In this document: one piece after another, positions 1 through 22,725 of the stretch
Position numbering within the stretch: position 1 is the stretch's first letter
Layout of the letters: the number at the start of each line of letters is the position of its first letter
From: Hormiphora californensis
Lineage: Eukaryota > Ctenophora > Tentaculata > Cydippida > Pleurobrachiidae
Length of the DNA: 64,000 nucleotides
Reading direction: 5' to 3'
Assembly (NCBI GenBank): GCA_020137815.1
Contig: CM035357.1
Location: 6,865,553 to 6,929,552, forward strand
The notes under the pieces: generated by a model
Told to the model about the DNA's origin: nothing
Seen by the model: the letters and a program-made list of their open reading frames with translations, nothing else
The model's database searches: none
Made by a program: the position numbers and the translations under genes

Positions 1-10781
<10,781 letters not shown>

Positions 10782-11935
10782 TTATCCCATCTCCGCTGCG
10801 TAGTACGCTGTGTTGTATAAGTTATTTTTTGGAAGAGACAAAAATACTGTGGGATAATTTTAATATGTGATGGAGCACGCGATATACACCCGACCCAAGC
10901 TTTATAAGAATATTATCTGATGAAATCATTTTAGATTTCCAGCGGTGGAATTTGTTATATAATATGAGTATGACGCTGCATTTGACCCTTAATATAATTT
11001 GCATAGGAGAATGGAAAAAATCGGTTTTTCATCTCTGAAGATTATGTATTAATAATTTTGTACTGTATTTGGATTTGTATAACTATGCGATTAATATATA
11101 ATGTAAGCTTTTTTACAAAAATATTCAACTTTTGACGCTCCGCACTGGTGTATGGATGACGCGTTTACTCCAACACCCTAGCTGACGCAACATGTTTTTA
11201 GATACCATCTCTAATGAGAATGTAAGATATATGGTAGGGGTGTGTGGTTGTATGTGTGTGAGTGTTTGTTGGCCGCTAGTTCCACCACCGAACCCCATGG
11301 TGTTGTTACCCGCCATGGAAACCATTGTTACTAATTCGGTTGTCGTGGTTACCAACACACACACACACATCCCCATAATTCTACCATGATCTTATATCTC
11401 TTGATGTTGTTGTTGACTGAGCACGGTGTGGAAAGTGTTAATTAATATACTTAGGTAAGAATGGAATTTAGCTTAAATAAGAAGAATGAGTTGACAGGAA
11501 AGTGATATCCGGATTTGTGTTGAGAAAGATATTATCGTGACATCTGTTCTTTTTCTCGCACTATTTCGTGATATGTGTTTCTTGTGTGACATCTTCTTTT
11601 GCACTCTTATAATACATCATGATGAATATTTTATTACAAATCAAAAAGATGCTTTGTTTGACTTGTTTATTCGCTGGAATTGGACCAAGTCTTTGACGGT
11701 GTTCCTCACACGGGGCCAAACCCTATCTAACATCTTTAAAGGGTCTTGTTTAGGTGAACTGGGTAAACACTGTTCATGGTGATCAAGAAAGTGAACTGCC
11801 AAAATCGAAAAGCTTTGTTGCTAGCTAACAAATGTAAAAAAGTAACATAACTTACATAAAACGAATAAATATTCAAATATCACCATAGTTTATTTTTCAC
11901 ATATTTCCAGTTCGATCTGATTTCTCCTCACATGT
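10782..11935. other. Filamin 3' UTR and convergent gene end
   Basis: No convincing coding sequence is visible between the filamin stop and the end of the minus-strand gene. The stretch is AT-rich. AATAAA is present on the plus strand near 11864 and on the minus strand near 11889, so the two convergent transcripts may end within about 30 bp of each other. An 81-codon ORF at 11537-11782 has no recognisable features. Confidence 0.6.
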
Positions 11936-12467
11936 TCACATGACACCATTCTGTGCAAAGAACGTGTCCCTAATGATCCTACTTTTCCCATAATGAGCAG
12001 CCCGGGTCTCACACGTCTTCGCTACCTCCTTGATATCCCAGCCCACCTCCTGTGAACTTGTCAGGGGGTACTCAAACTTCTCCTCGGGCCCCACAGTCTT
12101 CCTCTTCAGCAGGTATGACTTCCTGCCATCCCCCTCGGAGCTAAGGCCATTGTAAACCATGGCCTGGGTGCCTGGGCTGGCTGCTCGCATCTCCGAGAAC
12201 TTCCCTCTCACCGTCTCAGCAGTGAGGACTGGTTTGATCTTCTTGGGTGTGGGTGTGGCCGGCGCAGGTCTAACCTTAATGAATGTGGGTTTGGCAACTT
12301 TAGTGGTGGGTTCTGGACTGCTACTGGGAGGCTCCACCCATACCATCTGGGAGGGCGTTAGCACCAAAGTATCCTTGGAACCATTTGTTTCTGAGGAGGC
12401 CCTCCTTCCGGTAGGACTCCTTCAGGAACTCCTGACGTTCCGTGTCTATGTTGAGGTTCCGGGCCAT
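11936..12467 (-). CDS. CFAP144/FAM183-like small protein, one frame break
   Basis: The C-terminal 144 codons (12367 down to 11936) contain a SSQEVGWDIKE segment followed by a basic helix with KSRIIRDTFF. This resembles the TE(S/G)QEIGWD region and tail of the CFAP144/FAM183 family, microtubule-associated proteins of motile cilia. An upstream ATG at 12467 opens MARNLNIDTERQEFLKESYR, which matches the expected N-terminal helix, but it lies in a different frame; a one-base shift near 12330-12365 joins the two halves. The central part is Pro/Lys-rich. The family call rests on remembered motifs and short length only. The frame break may be a sequencing error. Confidence 0.45.
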
Positions 12468-12596
12468 GACAACGAGAGAGAGCTGAGACAAACTTGAAGA
12501 TGGAGGAATTGAGAATAGAATTGTTAAAAATCCGGTGGATTACTTTGCTTGTGATAAGAGCTTGTCTTTCTCTTGGATAACGCGAGAGTTGGAGAA

Positions 12597-12657
12597 AAGA
12601 GGGAGGGAGAGAAGGAGAGAGAGAAGGAGAGAGAGGAGGAGAGAGAGAGAGGAGGAG

Positions 12658-12709
<52 letters not shown>

Positions 12710-12804
12710 AGAGAGGAGAGAGGAGGAGAGATAGCAGATATCTCTCTTCTCTCTCCTCTCTCTCTCTCTCTCCTCTAGCTCTCTCTTCTCTCTCCCTCTC
12801 TCTT

Positions 12805-12840
<36 letters not shown>

Positions 12841-12856
12841 CTCTCTCGTCTCTCCT
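12597..12856. repeat. (GA)n facing (CT)n: 250-bp purine/pyrimidine hairpin
   Basis: About 125 bp of GA-rich repeat, including a pure (GA)20 run, is followed after a short centre near 12730 (AGATAGCAGATATCTCTC) by about 125 bp of CT-rich repeat. The two halves are mutually complementary, so the locus can fold into a long hairpin or triplex. Confidence 0.85.
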
Positions 12857-13481
12857 TAAAGAAAGAGATCTATAACTGGTAGATTGCCTACATGCTTAGT
12901 TACATGCATAGAACTGTTTGAAACTCTGGGGCGGCAGGAGTGATATAATGAATTGTATAATTCTCCTGTATACAAAATTGAGCAAACTTGCTCAGTACAA
13001 CATTGTTCATGCATCACTGCAGAGCTATAATAAATGTGGTCTAAGTTTTCCAGTGTCAAGTGCTCGCTTGATCTGTTGAATGTGGTGTAAAACGTGAAAT
13101 TTTCGGCTTTTTCGCTACATATTGTGTCAAATTTCAAAACGGCGGATCTAAATTTTCGGTAACAAATTAAATATATCAAGTACAAAAAATAGAGACACCG
13201 CAACAGCGTCACACCATTATCACTCTCACGCTACATATTCAGCTCACTCTCACACACAAAATCACACTTCACGACAAGGTGGAGTTATTACAATTTAACC
13301 CCTTATACGAACATAAATAACCCCCTTTATCAAACATTTTAAATGCAACATTCGGGACACTCAAACTCAGGAGAGAGTCACCCTGTTATAGTATCTAGCA
13401 AGGAATGAATCTGTATACCTTGTTGTGTCCCCTAACAAGTGTTTCTCTCAACAACACCCCAGTATTGTATATCTCGAGCGG
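12857..13481. other. Intergenic / probable STIMATE 3' UTR
   Basis: I see no conserved coding sequence, repeat or RNA gene here. A 118-codon minus-strand ORF (12856-13212) has no recognisable family features and is probably UTR. The region follows the stop codon of the minus-strand STIMATE gene. Confidence 0.5.
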
Positions 13482-16400
13482 CTAGCTGGTTGTGATGGTT
13501 GGGGTTAGGGCCTCTCTTAGTTCAACTTGATCCTCTTCCAACAGGTTGATCCTTGCCTCTAGTTGCACACTACTCCTCCTCTTTCTCCTCTTCATCAGAA
13601 TATTATCCTAGGGGGAATTAAACGTGAAACTAAGCAAGGTTGGATATTATCCTGTTTTGCTAAGCGTGACTAGTAAGGTTACCGGAACCCGTCCACTCAA
13701 ATTATTGATAAAATAAAAAGTTATACCTGAATCCAGAACATGAATGCATTAACAAATAGTGGCACTATCAGCATCACAACCACGACCTCCAACTTGCCAT
13801 GTCCCTTCAGCGGTGAAAATAGGAAGTTTCGGAACTGAAATGGGAGTGAGGAGTTACGGAAATTGACGCCGCTGCAGGGGGTTTGGTCTACTGAGTCTAC
13901 AACTCTAAAATCATTTAAAATGTGTCTAAAACTTATTATTTCATCAATGTAGCAGCTGCCGTGGAGCGACCATGGAACAGTGCTGCTGCAACACCATGGA
14001 ACACTTGATGAAATACACACCTGTGTTGCAGCAGCTGTAGTCACGGAAGGTGTGTGCGCGTGTGTGATAGAGTCCATCTCGCGCGCACAATTTCAGTCTG
14101 ATGTCTTGGCGCGTTACTGCACCGAAATGTCACTATATCATGTCACACTCATTGGCCTATCAACCTATCACGACACATAACAGCATAAGCCAAGTACTTT
14201 GAAACACTTTGTGATATACCCCTACTCATTCGTCTAACTAAGATTTGGCACAACTCCAAAGAATCTCAAAGAGAGGGAAGCTAGCTAAAGTAAAACTATG
14301 TAGTAGACAGATGCAACTGTCAATTTCTCATTTGCCGCATACGGCGTCTAGACGGCGTCGCAACGCCGTCTAGACGGTATACCGTATGGACGGGTTTCGG
14401 TGAAATCAGCTAAAAACGGTACCGAAATTGCTTGAGACGGGTTATAGACGGTATCAGACGGTCTCTAGACGGGTTATAGACGGTATCAGACGGTGTTGCG
14501 ACGGTATCAGACGGTCTCTAGACGGTGTCTAGACGGTACCGTCCCGGCGTCTGGACGGCGTCTGGACGGTGTCTAGACGGTATCCGTCCGAAGTTGAGAC
14601 GGCACGTCTGAAAATTGTACCAGACGTTGAGACGGACTTTTAGAACTCCGTCTGTATTTCAGACGGAGTTTTAAAAGTACGTCTCAACGAAATTCAGTAT
14701 TAACTCAATACATGGAAAACTGCCCGAGTATTCTCTGAAGTTTAAAAAGATTAACAAACCTTGGTCCAGAAGGGTAGTAGAACGAGGGGAGAGACAAGTA
14801 GTTTCTGAATAACCATGATAGCTAGGTAAATTCCACATTGTGCCAACCATGCTTTTGCCTGATGGAGAGGTGAAGAAGAGGGAGGAAGGAGAAGATAGAA
14901 ACAGGTAGAAAAGGAGAGGAAAAGAAAGGAAAAGAAAGGAAAAGAGAGCGAGGGAGGTATATCGTTTTTATGCCGGTAGCTAAATGTATTCTATGCTAGT
15001 ACTTTGGATAGTATAGATATCCTACATATTACTACAGTGTAGTTATGTTGTCATATTGTATATAACATCACACACTAACATCATATCACAACCGGAGAGT
15101 GCAGTCTTTTGACAATGTGTATAACTGTATGTGGGGTAGAAGTGTGAATGTAAGTAGGAAAGCTGAAAGTTTCTCAGTTCTCTCAAACTGATAGAAGTAG
15201 AAGAGAAAATGGATGATAAAGATTTGAGAAAATGAATAAAAACATAGTAATAATCAATTTATTATATATACTGAAGGCCCACTTAAAGTGAGAGTGGACC
15301 GAATCAGAATTGGACAAGTTTGGTGTAGGTGGTAGAGATTAGCTTTCTGAGCATTTTGCGTTTTTGCCGCTCAAAATCGACCCACGCATCACTGAGATAT
15401 TTTTGTTATGTTGGGAGAATTTCTGCTGGATCAATATTTATCAAACAGGATAGAAACAATCCTTGTGTTTTACTAACACATTCTTTAAATTTTCAATATG
15501 CTAACTTGCATTGTTCTGCTTCTGTGCATGAACATGTCAACCTCACTGCTTATATTCAGAATGTGTTAGGAAAACATGACGATTGTTTCTATTCTGTTTT
15601 TTACATACTGATTAAACAGGAGTTCTCCCAACATAACAAAAATATCTCAGTGATGGGTAGGTCGATTTTGAGCGGCAAAAACGCATTATGCTCAGAGAGC
15701 TAATCTCTACTACCTACAACAAACTTGTCCAATTCTGATTCGGTCCACTCTCACTTTAATTTATTCAAGTACTTAATTAAATTAATTATTTACCTGAGGA
15801 GGGTTGCCGTATTCCCCACTTTTTAACCAGGCGTATATTCCATCTCTTAGTAAGTATCGGGTCAGGTTAATCAACACGTAGAGAATAAACAAGCCAACCG
15901 TGGTGTCGATAAACATGTTCACAAAATACCTGGAAAGAATAATTATTATTATTACAACATACCTTAGAAGAAGGGAAGTGTCAAAAATATTTAAAACGTT
16001 TTATTTTGAAACATATTCATTATATCAGTCTTAAAATCTTACACTCGAACATTTACAATACACAGTACCACTTGAGCTAGGCTCCTTCGGGGAGCAGTGC
16101 GAGGTACAGTCGAACCAAACGAAACCAAACATTTACAATGTCACAAGAATAACTTTTCAACTTGATTTACATTTTTACAGAATCAGGAACTTACAAAGAT
16201 TTACATTTCATAGAAACTTACAGAGAGCAGGGGTCCTGGTTTTTGAAGAACAGTTGTGAGGCTAGGACATTGAAGAAATGTACAAACCCTGCTCCTATGG
16301 CCTGTTTACTGACATCTAGTGACCAAACCAGGAAACTTCTTCTCTCGTATCTTGGCTCCCTGGAATATAAGAATGAGTAGAATACATGCCATATTGGTAA

Positions 16401-17542
16401 GAGGTCTTCTGTATCTCCCCCCCACCCATAGAAAACTTGATCAGCCTTCCATGAGCTGGTCTCGGGTTACAAGTGAAGTTAATTGATGTGTAGTTGTGGT
16501 AGTTAATGGGCACACAATAAGGATCGGCTGGAATTCCTAACTGTTAAATGGTTTGTTGGTTTGCATCTGTTGTTTTGCACATACTCGAACTGGTAAATGG
16601 ACATGCAGGCTGATTTGGTCATGCATGGGGGTTGATGAAGTATTGAGCTGTAACTCAGTAATTAGCATATGATTGAACCGGCCTCCGGCACTCGCCAGTT
16701 ACACAGGCGTGTGTATGAAAGTGAGGAAAAGTGCGAGTGTGCTGTTGTGTGTGCTTTGTGAGTGTGTACTGAGTGTACGCACGGAAGAGGTACATCAAGA
16801 TTTTACCATGCATTATTGCCAGTGAAATAGGTTTCTCTATTGATGGTGGGTTGATGTGTCCAATGCCCATATAACATATAATATCGCTAATGGCAAACAT
16901 GCATTAGAGGGCACACCTTACGTTCGCACTTTGCTGATAAATCAGTCCCGCATTCAAATTGTAAATTCGATCACTTGGCTACGAAAATAACAAATATATA
17001 TGCTGATCCATGTACATTGCGGATCCATGTACATTGTACACTGTACATCATATCCACATAAAAACTAGATATATACCTGTATCGCTTGAACACAAGAATA
17101 GAGAATGCCACCAGTGCCAGTAGGAACTGAACTACAATACTGAATGAGTTTGTGAGGTTACAGTTGTCTGCTGAGGTATCGTTCTTTGAATGGTCTTCAA
17201 CAACTGTCTGGGTTGCTCCGTGCGTTGCCTGGGAAGGGTAACAAATCGAGGGTAGCTAGTAGTTGTGATTAGAATTGAAGTTACTTGATTGAATGACGAA
17301 TGCCAAATGGAAGTTTATACTATTAATCTGTATTTAGCAGTAAACTCGTTAAAAGTTCGTTGTACACCCTTCTGTTACACTATCATTTGAAACATGACTT
17401 TGATTGAACAGATATTCAACACACATACCTTCATGAGGGCTATGAAGAGAAGGAAAAACACAGATGTTGTAGAGAACATTGTGAGAAAAATAAAGACTTT
17501 CTGACAGAAAACGGAAGTCTGCGTCCACCAACTATTGGCCAT
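13482..17542 (-). CDS. STIMATE: STIMATE (TMEM110), complete seven-exon gene
   Basis: Seven minus-strand exons join without a frame break to 290 codons: 17542-17429, 17228-17077, 16359-16222, 15929-15794, 14858-14760, 13834-13727 and 13607-13482 (TAG). Family landmarks, in order, are KRYREPRYERRSF, the DVSKQAIGAGFVHF segment, DPCSLYFVN, the LKSGEYGNPPQ turn, and VMLIVPLFVNAFMFW in the last membrane helix, followed by a basic tail. Human STIMATE (about 294 aa) is an ER multi-pass protein that promotes STIM1-Orai coupling at ER-plasma membrane contacts. Exon 1 encodes an extra hydrophobic N-terminal segment (residues ~14-37) not expected from the vertebrate protein, followed by a polar loop with possible N-glycosylation sites. 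The introns hold a GACGG repeat and a foldback MITE. Exon 1 is the least certain part. Confidence 0.88.
14338..14700. repeat. GACGGT / CGTCTAGACGG repeat cluster
   Basis: More than 20 copies of AGACGG or its complement CCGTCT occur in 360 bp, many as the palindrome CCGTCTAGACGG, spaced irregularly. The distal part folds on itself around an AGACGGACTTTTAGAACTCC segment near 14630. It lies in STIMATE intron 5, likely a MITE-derived satellite. Confidence 0.8.
15285..15757. mobile_element. Foldback MITE in STIMATE intron 4
   Basis: Terminal inverted repeats of about 135-140 bp start with AAAGTGAGAGTGGACCGAAT and end with the complement at 15757; the inner limits are TGTTGGGAGAA (~15421) and TTCTCCCAACA (~15625). 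The 200-bp centre is also partly self-complementary. No transposase is present. Adjacent TTA/TAA bases could be a target duplication, but this is not clear. Confidence 0.85.
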
Positions 17543-19001
17543 CTGCCAGCCAGCAGTTTTTCAGTTACATGGGCTAGAAAAGAAAGGTTATGTTTCCAGT
17601 TTCTTCTAAGTAACTCTGGCGGTTTTGAACAGAGGATTTTAATTTACGAGAAACAATGGATGGTAAAGAGAGTTTCGTGGCTTTGAGGATCCATATTTTC
17701 AGCTTTTGTGTGGTCCTCACAGTGAGGAGATAAGGACTTCCTTGGCCGCCGAATCATCAAAGTAATCTGTATCCATCTGCCATCATCATCATCATACAAA
17801 TGTTTAATATTCCGCTTTGTAGTCTACTGCTAGAAGAGCACTTACATATGCTAAATCACACACAGGCAAAACTAACGACTTTCTAAAGCGGTGAAGCCTA
17901 CTTCGAATCGCTCGGTAACACATACAACTTGTGTATAGGCCCAGGCCATTCGAAGGAGGCTCCAATACTCACAATTCGAGAAACCAATTAGAATAATTAA
18001 TGTCTGTTGTCAATTAAGTCCTTGTATATACATTTTATATAACTATTAGAGTCCAGATCTTCATGCATTAGATAATTAGTTATTAGTTAATTATACCAAA
18101 ACTAATTGAAATTAGCAGGCCGGAAAGGTCGCCGCACGATCTGAGCCACCCCTGCCACCGTAACATTCACGGGTTACAGACAGGGTATAAAAGATGCTTC
18201 ATCTATCTTCAAAAGGGAATGTACTGGTGCCAAAGGTAGCTCAAATCACACGGCAACCCCCCCGGCCCACCAATTTCAATTAGTTTTGGTATAATTTGCA
18301 TCATTTTTGGGACTTTTTATCCATTTAGATGTAGTAGAACAGGTAGGGAGAGGATGGAATCGCGAAATTGACTGGAGCGATGGGTGCAGAGGGCTGGGGC
18401 TTCAGTGGCCTGTGGGAATCCAATATCAAGGTAATATTCCAGCGCTGACGGCATACAGTAATCAGAGACTAAGCTAGGCTTTTCCTGGTGTTTTTCGGGC
18501 TGGGGGAAGTGAGGAACGAGAGAATTTTTCACGTTTTCAAATTTTTCTTAAAATTTTTCTTAAATCTTTTCAAAAATGAAATCGCGTGGAAGATGAAATT
18601 CAAAGCGCGCACCTAAGAAAGCAGCGCTTTTACAAAAATAACTCGCGTGTTCCATTTTGTGCCCAATTTGGCGTCGCAGTTATAATTTCCCCGAGCTAGG
18701 CCGCGGCGCTTTTTAAAAACTTCCAAAAAGTTTCAGATTTTGAATTTTTGAATTTTCAATTTTGATCGAACAAGTCAGTTTACTGTCGAATGTCGACGCA
18801 CTTTGCCGGTTGTACAGGTGTCTAATGTACACTTATATTGGGTTCAACAAATTCTAGATATTTTGACGCTCGCGAGTCGCGGCTCGTGGCTCGTGGCTAC
18901 TGCCTACTACTGGCTCAGCTGTCCACTTTAACTTAATTCTTAAACTAAACTTCAACTTAAACTTATATCTGTGTATGTAATAATCACCATTTTAAATAGT
19001 C
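17543..19001. other. Divergent intergenic region STIMATE / RNASEH2A
   Basis: The two genes start head-to-head about 1.46 kb apart. Except for a MITE at 18091-18295, the region is AT-rich with a short GC-rich patch (GCGCGC, CGCGGCGC) near 18600-18715 that could belong to the RNASEH2A promoter. No TATA box or coding sequence is evident. Confidence 0.5.
18091..18295. mobile_element. MITE with ACTAATTGAAATTAG termini, copy 1
   Basis: Inverted termini read TTATACCAAAACTAATTG on the left and its complement on the right, enclosing a ~160-bp centre with GTAACATTCACGGG and AAAGGGAATGTACTGGTGCC. The centre and the right flank (GGGACTTTTTATCC, AGTAGAACAGGTAGGGAG) recur at 63.4-63.75 kb, so both belong to one larger repeat family. 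Confidence 0.85.
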
Positions 19002-19894
19002 ATGGATTTGGAATGTGTTGCTGAAAATTCTCATACTACATCGGTTATAAAATCTCCCATCCCGCCACCCACCTTGACAGAACCCTGCTGTGTTGGTATC
19101 GACGAGGCAGGTCGGGGCCCTGTACTGGGACCCATGGTGTACGGTATAGCTTACTGCCCTGTCTCAAAGATACCCGATCTAACAGAACTGGGTGTCAATG
19201 ATTCGAAACAGCTGAAAGAAGCGGACAGGGAACGAATTTTGGCAGGAATAAATGAAAACAATGACTACATCGGGTGGTGTGTTAAAGTTCTTTCCTCGAA
19301 CTTCATTTCTAACTCAATGTTGGGTCGTGAGAACTACAACCTCAATGCTATGTCTCACGACACCGCTATCTCACTTCTCCAGGGCTCCTCGACAACGGGA
19401 TCAATGTTCAAGATGTATATGTTGACACTGTCGGTCCTGCAGATAAATACCAAGCAAAGTTGAGTGGAATCTTCCCCGCTTTGAACATAACAGTAGCTTC
19501 CAAAGCGGATGCCAAGTATCCGATATGTGGTGCCAGCAGTATTTGTGCCAAGGTAGCCCGAGACAAATGTATCGAGACGTGGGCCAACCCAGAGAGTAAC
19601 ATGGATATATCGGAGTGTGGTAGTGGGTATCCTGGTGATCCTAATACCAAGGATTGGCTGAGGAGGAATGTTGATCCAGTTTTTGGGTTCCCCCAATTTG
19701 TCAGGTTCAGCTGGTCAACAGCAGAGAACATCATGGTGAAGGATTGTGTGAATGTAACTTGGGATGATGAGGAGGAAGAGGAGGAAAACGTCCCAAAAAT
19801 TAACTCCTTTTTCAAAAATATCCAAAAAGAATCCGACATATCCCGGCATCGGTTCTACCATGAGCAGGGGTTGAAATCAAAAACGGTTTTGTAG
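19002..19894 (+). CDS. RNASEH2A: Ribonuclease H2 subunit A, intronless, one frame break
   Basis: The catalytic subunit of RNase H2 removes ribonucleotides and RNA from DNA hybrids in the nucleus. The DEAGRGPVLGPMVY signature (first catalytic Asp-Glu) lies near residue 34, followed by the SMLGR and NYNLN region, a DTVG motif with the third acidic residue, the KADA motif with the fourth, ASICAKVARD, and GSGYPGDP. The acidic tail is followed by KINSFFKNI, a plausible PCNA-binding PIP box, and a conserved HRFYHEQGL end. One base is missing near 19384 (after SLLQG), so the ORF ends at 19463 while the rest continues in the frame 19460-19894. Length after correction (about 297 aa) equals the family norm. 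No introns, unlike the STIMATE and SGPL1 neighbours. Confidence 0.9.
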
Positions 19895-20063
19895 TGACAT
19901 ATTTGAGTATTTTTAACCAATATTTTAACTGTATTTTACTTGATATTTTATGATATATTCGATAGATAATTAAAACACCCTTTGTTTGTTATAGACATGT
20001 TCAATACTCATGATTAACCCTCACTCTTTTCTAGCAAACATACATGACAAGTAACATCAGTTT

Positions 20064-22407
20064 ATGCGACTGACTCGGATCCTTTTTGCGATGGCTAAAT
20101 CTAAAGTTATCTACGAGGATTACCGTCCCTTAGAGGAGCTGGTTCGAGGTCTCAACAATGGCTCCCTTTCCCGGTCTACCCTGCGAATAAACCAGAAGAA
20201 CCATGTCATTTCCTTCGTAACAGGTGACAGTGCTTCAGATAAAGATATTCTCATTGAAGGGACCTTCAAGAACAGAGCCCTAAATGGCGACCAAGTTGCA
20301 TATGAAATCCTCCCAAAGGATCAGTGGAAGCTGAGGAAGACAGACCTGGCTCTCTCCCTGGTTGGGGGTGATAAGAGTGGAGAGGTGCCGGTCCAAATGA
20401 GCAATGAGGTGAAATATCGAGGTGTTATCCACACTGTTCACACCGTTGAGGAGCAGTTCCTTCAACGTACCGCCAAGGTTGTGGGGATTCTTGAGAAGGT
20501 TCACACTCGAAAAGCCATGGGATACGCTAAGGGGTACAACCAGAACTTTGCAATGTTCAGCCCCATTGATAGTCGTGTTCCGAGGTTGCTGATACCACTG
20601 AAAGAGTTCCCAGCGGGGTTTAGGGAGCGGCCAAAGGACTATGATGACAATTTGATGGTTGCCAAGGTTGATCGGTGGGAGAGGGATGGTAAGTTTGCTT
20701 TTGGGACGCTCCTAAAAGCCATTGGATCGGGAACCGATGACCTGGTTGAATCAGCTACTGAGGGAATTCTAGACGAGTATGGATTGGACGCAACTGAATT
20801 CCCTGATGACATCAACACAGAAATCCCAGACTTCCAGATAACTGCTCAAGATGTGGCTGATAGAAGTAAGTTTGACTTCCGCAAGAAATGCGTTTTCACC
20901 ATTGATCCAGCCACTGCCCGAGATCTTGATGATGCGTGTTCGGTTGAGAAGCTTCCAAACGGTAACTATGAGATAGGGGTACACATTGCTGATGTCAGTC
21001 ATTTCGTGCTACCCGGTACACGGGTTGATGAGATAGCGAGAGAGCGAACTACATCTATCTACATGGTTCAGAAAGTAATCCCAATGTTACCCAGAAAGTT
21101 GTGCGAAGATCTGTGTTCCCTGGTCCCCGGTGTCGATCGGTTCTCATTTTCTGTGGTGTGGGAGATGACGGGGGACGGGAAAGTGCTGTCAACAAAGTTT
21201 GGTAAAAGTCTGATTTGTTCCTGTGCTAAACTCCACTACGCCCATGCTCAGGATATGATTGAGGCGCCGGACCGGGATTTTGCTAAAGAAGACCTTCCCG
21301 AGATTTCTAACGGGTTCACTGCACAGGATCTAGTCGTGGAGGGTTAACGTTCTTCACCGGATAGCACAGGTGTTCCGGGCGGGTAGGAAAGAGAAAGGTT
21401 CCATCTCGATCCAACAGTGTAAACTGAGTTTTGCTCTCAACGAGACACGAGATATGCCACTAGGGTTGGGGAGCTACAAGAGTAAGGAAAGTAACAAACT
21501 GATCGAGGAATTCATGTTGAAAGCTAATGAGAGTGTAGGCTACTAAGTTATACGAAGTGTTACCCAGGTAACGCGATACTAAGGAAGACACCCCGGACCA
21601 AAGGAAAATGTGCTGGAAAGTAGTACAGAGCTCCTGAAACGTATGGGACTGGAGATTGATACGAGCTCCTCTAAAGGCATGCAGGAGGCCCTTAACTCAC
21701 ACACAGTGGCAGGCCTCAAACCTACCCCTACAGGTCTTGTTATAGCAGTCCCTTCTTGCTAAGGCAATGACTCTAGCTACCTACCATAGCTTCGGGAGAG
21801 TTCGAGGACTTTCAAAGAGTATCATCATTATGGTCTCTCTATGGACTTGTACACCCACTTCACATCACCTATCAGACGATACCCCGATCTTATTGCACAT
21901 CGCCAACTCCAGGCCATTTTGGAAGACTTGCCAAGAGGAGGAGGGACCCATGAGTTTTGACGAGGTGTCTGAGATAGCAGAACGGAGCTCCGGTAAAAAG
22001 TTTGCATCCAAACAGGCCAGTGATAAGAGTGGAGAGTTGTTCCTGTGGTTGTTTGTCCGGGAACAAGGCTTGGTCTTGGAGGAGGGGGTTGTCATTGAGA
22101 TAGGAGATCAGAGTATAGATATTCTAGTGTTACGGTTCGGTCTGCAGGATCCGGGTTTGGAGAGATTTCCTGGGCGATGGCGCTGAATTCCAGTCGAAAG
22201 AGAAGCACTGGGCACATATATCATGGCCGGCCAAGGGTGAATTGAAGGCTGAGAGTGTGCGGTATGAGTTGCTTGGATAAAGTTGTGGTGGGGATTAAAG
22301 CGGGAAAACAGCTATTCAAGACATCGGGTGTCCTGCCTAGACCGGGTAGCCTGGCCGGGAAGGACCTTGTGACATATGATGGTGTTTACTCACCAGAGGA
22401 TGTTTGA
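20064..22407 (+). CDS. DIS3L2: DIS3L2-like 3'-5' exoribonuclease, intronless, multiply frame-broken
   Basis: DIS3L2 degrades 3'-uridylated RNAs in the cytoplasm. There is no PIN domain, which separates it from DIS3. An N-terminal cold-shock region contains RINQKNH and [12 protein letters not shown]; a second has [15 protein letters not shown]; the RNB catalytic motif is [15 protein letters not shown], then [11 protein letters not shown]-like and [20 protein letters not shown] segments. The first frame runs 20064-21347. Conserved blocks continue in shifting frames: [14 protein letters not shown] (~21480), [18 protein letters not shown] (~21846), [13 protein letters not shown] and [10 protein letters not shown] (~22010-22145), and a C-terminus stopping at 22407. 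At least six one-base breaks fall between 21340 and 22270. Two ATGs (20064, 20091) are possible. It begins only 170 bp after RNASEH2A. It is either a mis-sequenced gene or a decaying copy. Confidence 0.85.
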
Positions 22408-22725
22408 GTGTTTTACATTTTCAGAGAGAGGGAGCTGCTGACGTTTTATATTTCGTTTCTTGTGTTCAACATAACAAGCTGTATGGAAGTCGTCCTTCCA
22501 TCACACAGGTCCCGTGATAGACTATGACGGAGGGCGCGGCGACTCACTTGTTGACCCTATCCCGCGCGATACACTCCCAATTCCGTGCGCGCGCGGGTCC
22601 TGTCTCTGTCATCACGTGACTTGTGTGTATGTCTGGCACTGTGACATCAGAGCTCACATTGTGTTGTTCAGTGTAATTGGCAGTTTTTCAATCAGTTTCC
22701 ATTTCTCTGTTTCTATAGCTCTCCC
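22408..22725 (+). promoter_or_regulatory. SGPL1 5' region with E-box CACGTG
   Basis: The 318 bp between the DIS3L2 stop and the SGPL1 ATG contain a GC-rich patch with alternating CGCGCG (22563-22597) and a palindromic TCACGTGA at 22612-22619, the type of site bound by MiT/TFE and USF factors. No TATA box is seen. TTTCTATAG just before the ATG could be a 3' splice site for an upstream non-coding exon. Regulation is inferred. Confidence 0.4.

Noticed and set aside
11537-11782. 81-codon ORF as a gene
   Set aside because: No family features, and it lies in the likely filamin 3' UTR.
16060-16130. tRNA-like cloverleaf near GAGCTAGGCTCCTTCGGGGAGC
   Set aside because: No acceptor stem or T-arm of the right spacing could be drawn. 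No convincing tRNA or rRNA was seen anywhere in the window.
19002-22407. Tiny introns as an explanation of the frame breaks in RNASEH2A and DIS3L2
   Set aside because: Conserved residues on both sides abut within one or two bases, leaving no room for an intron.
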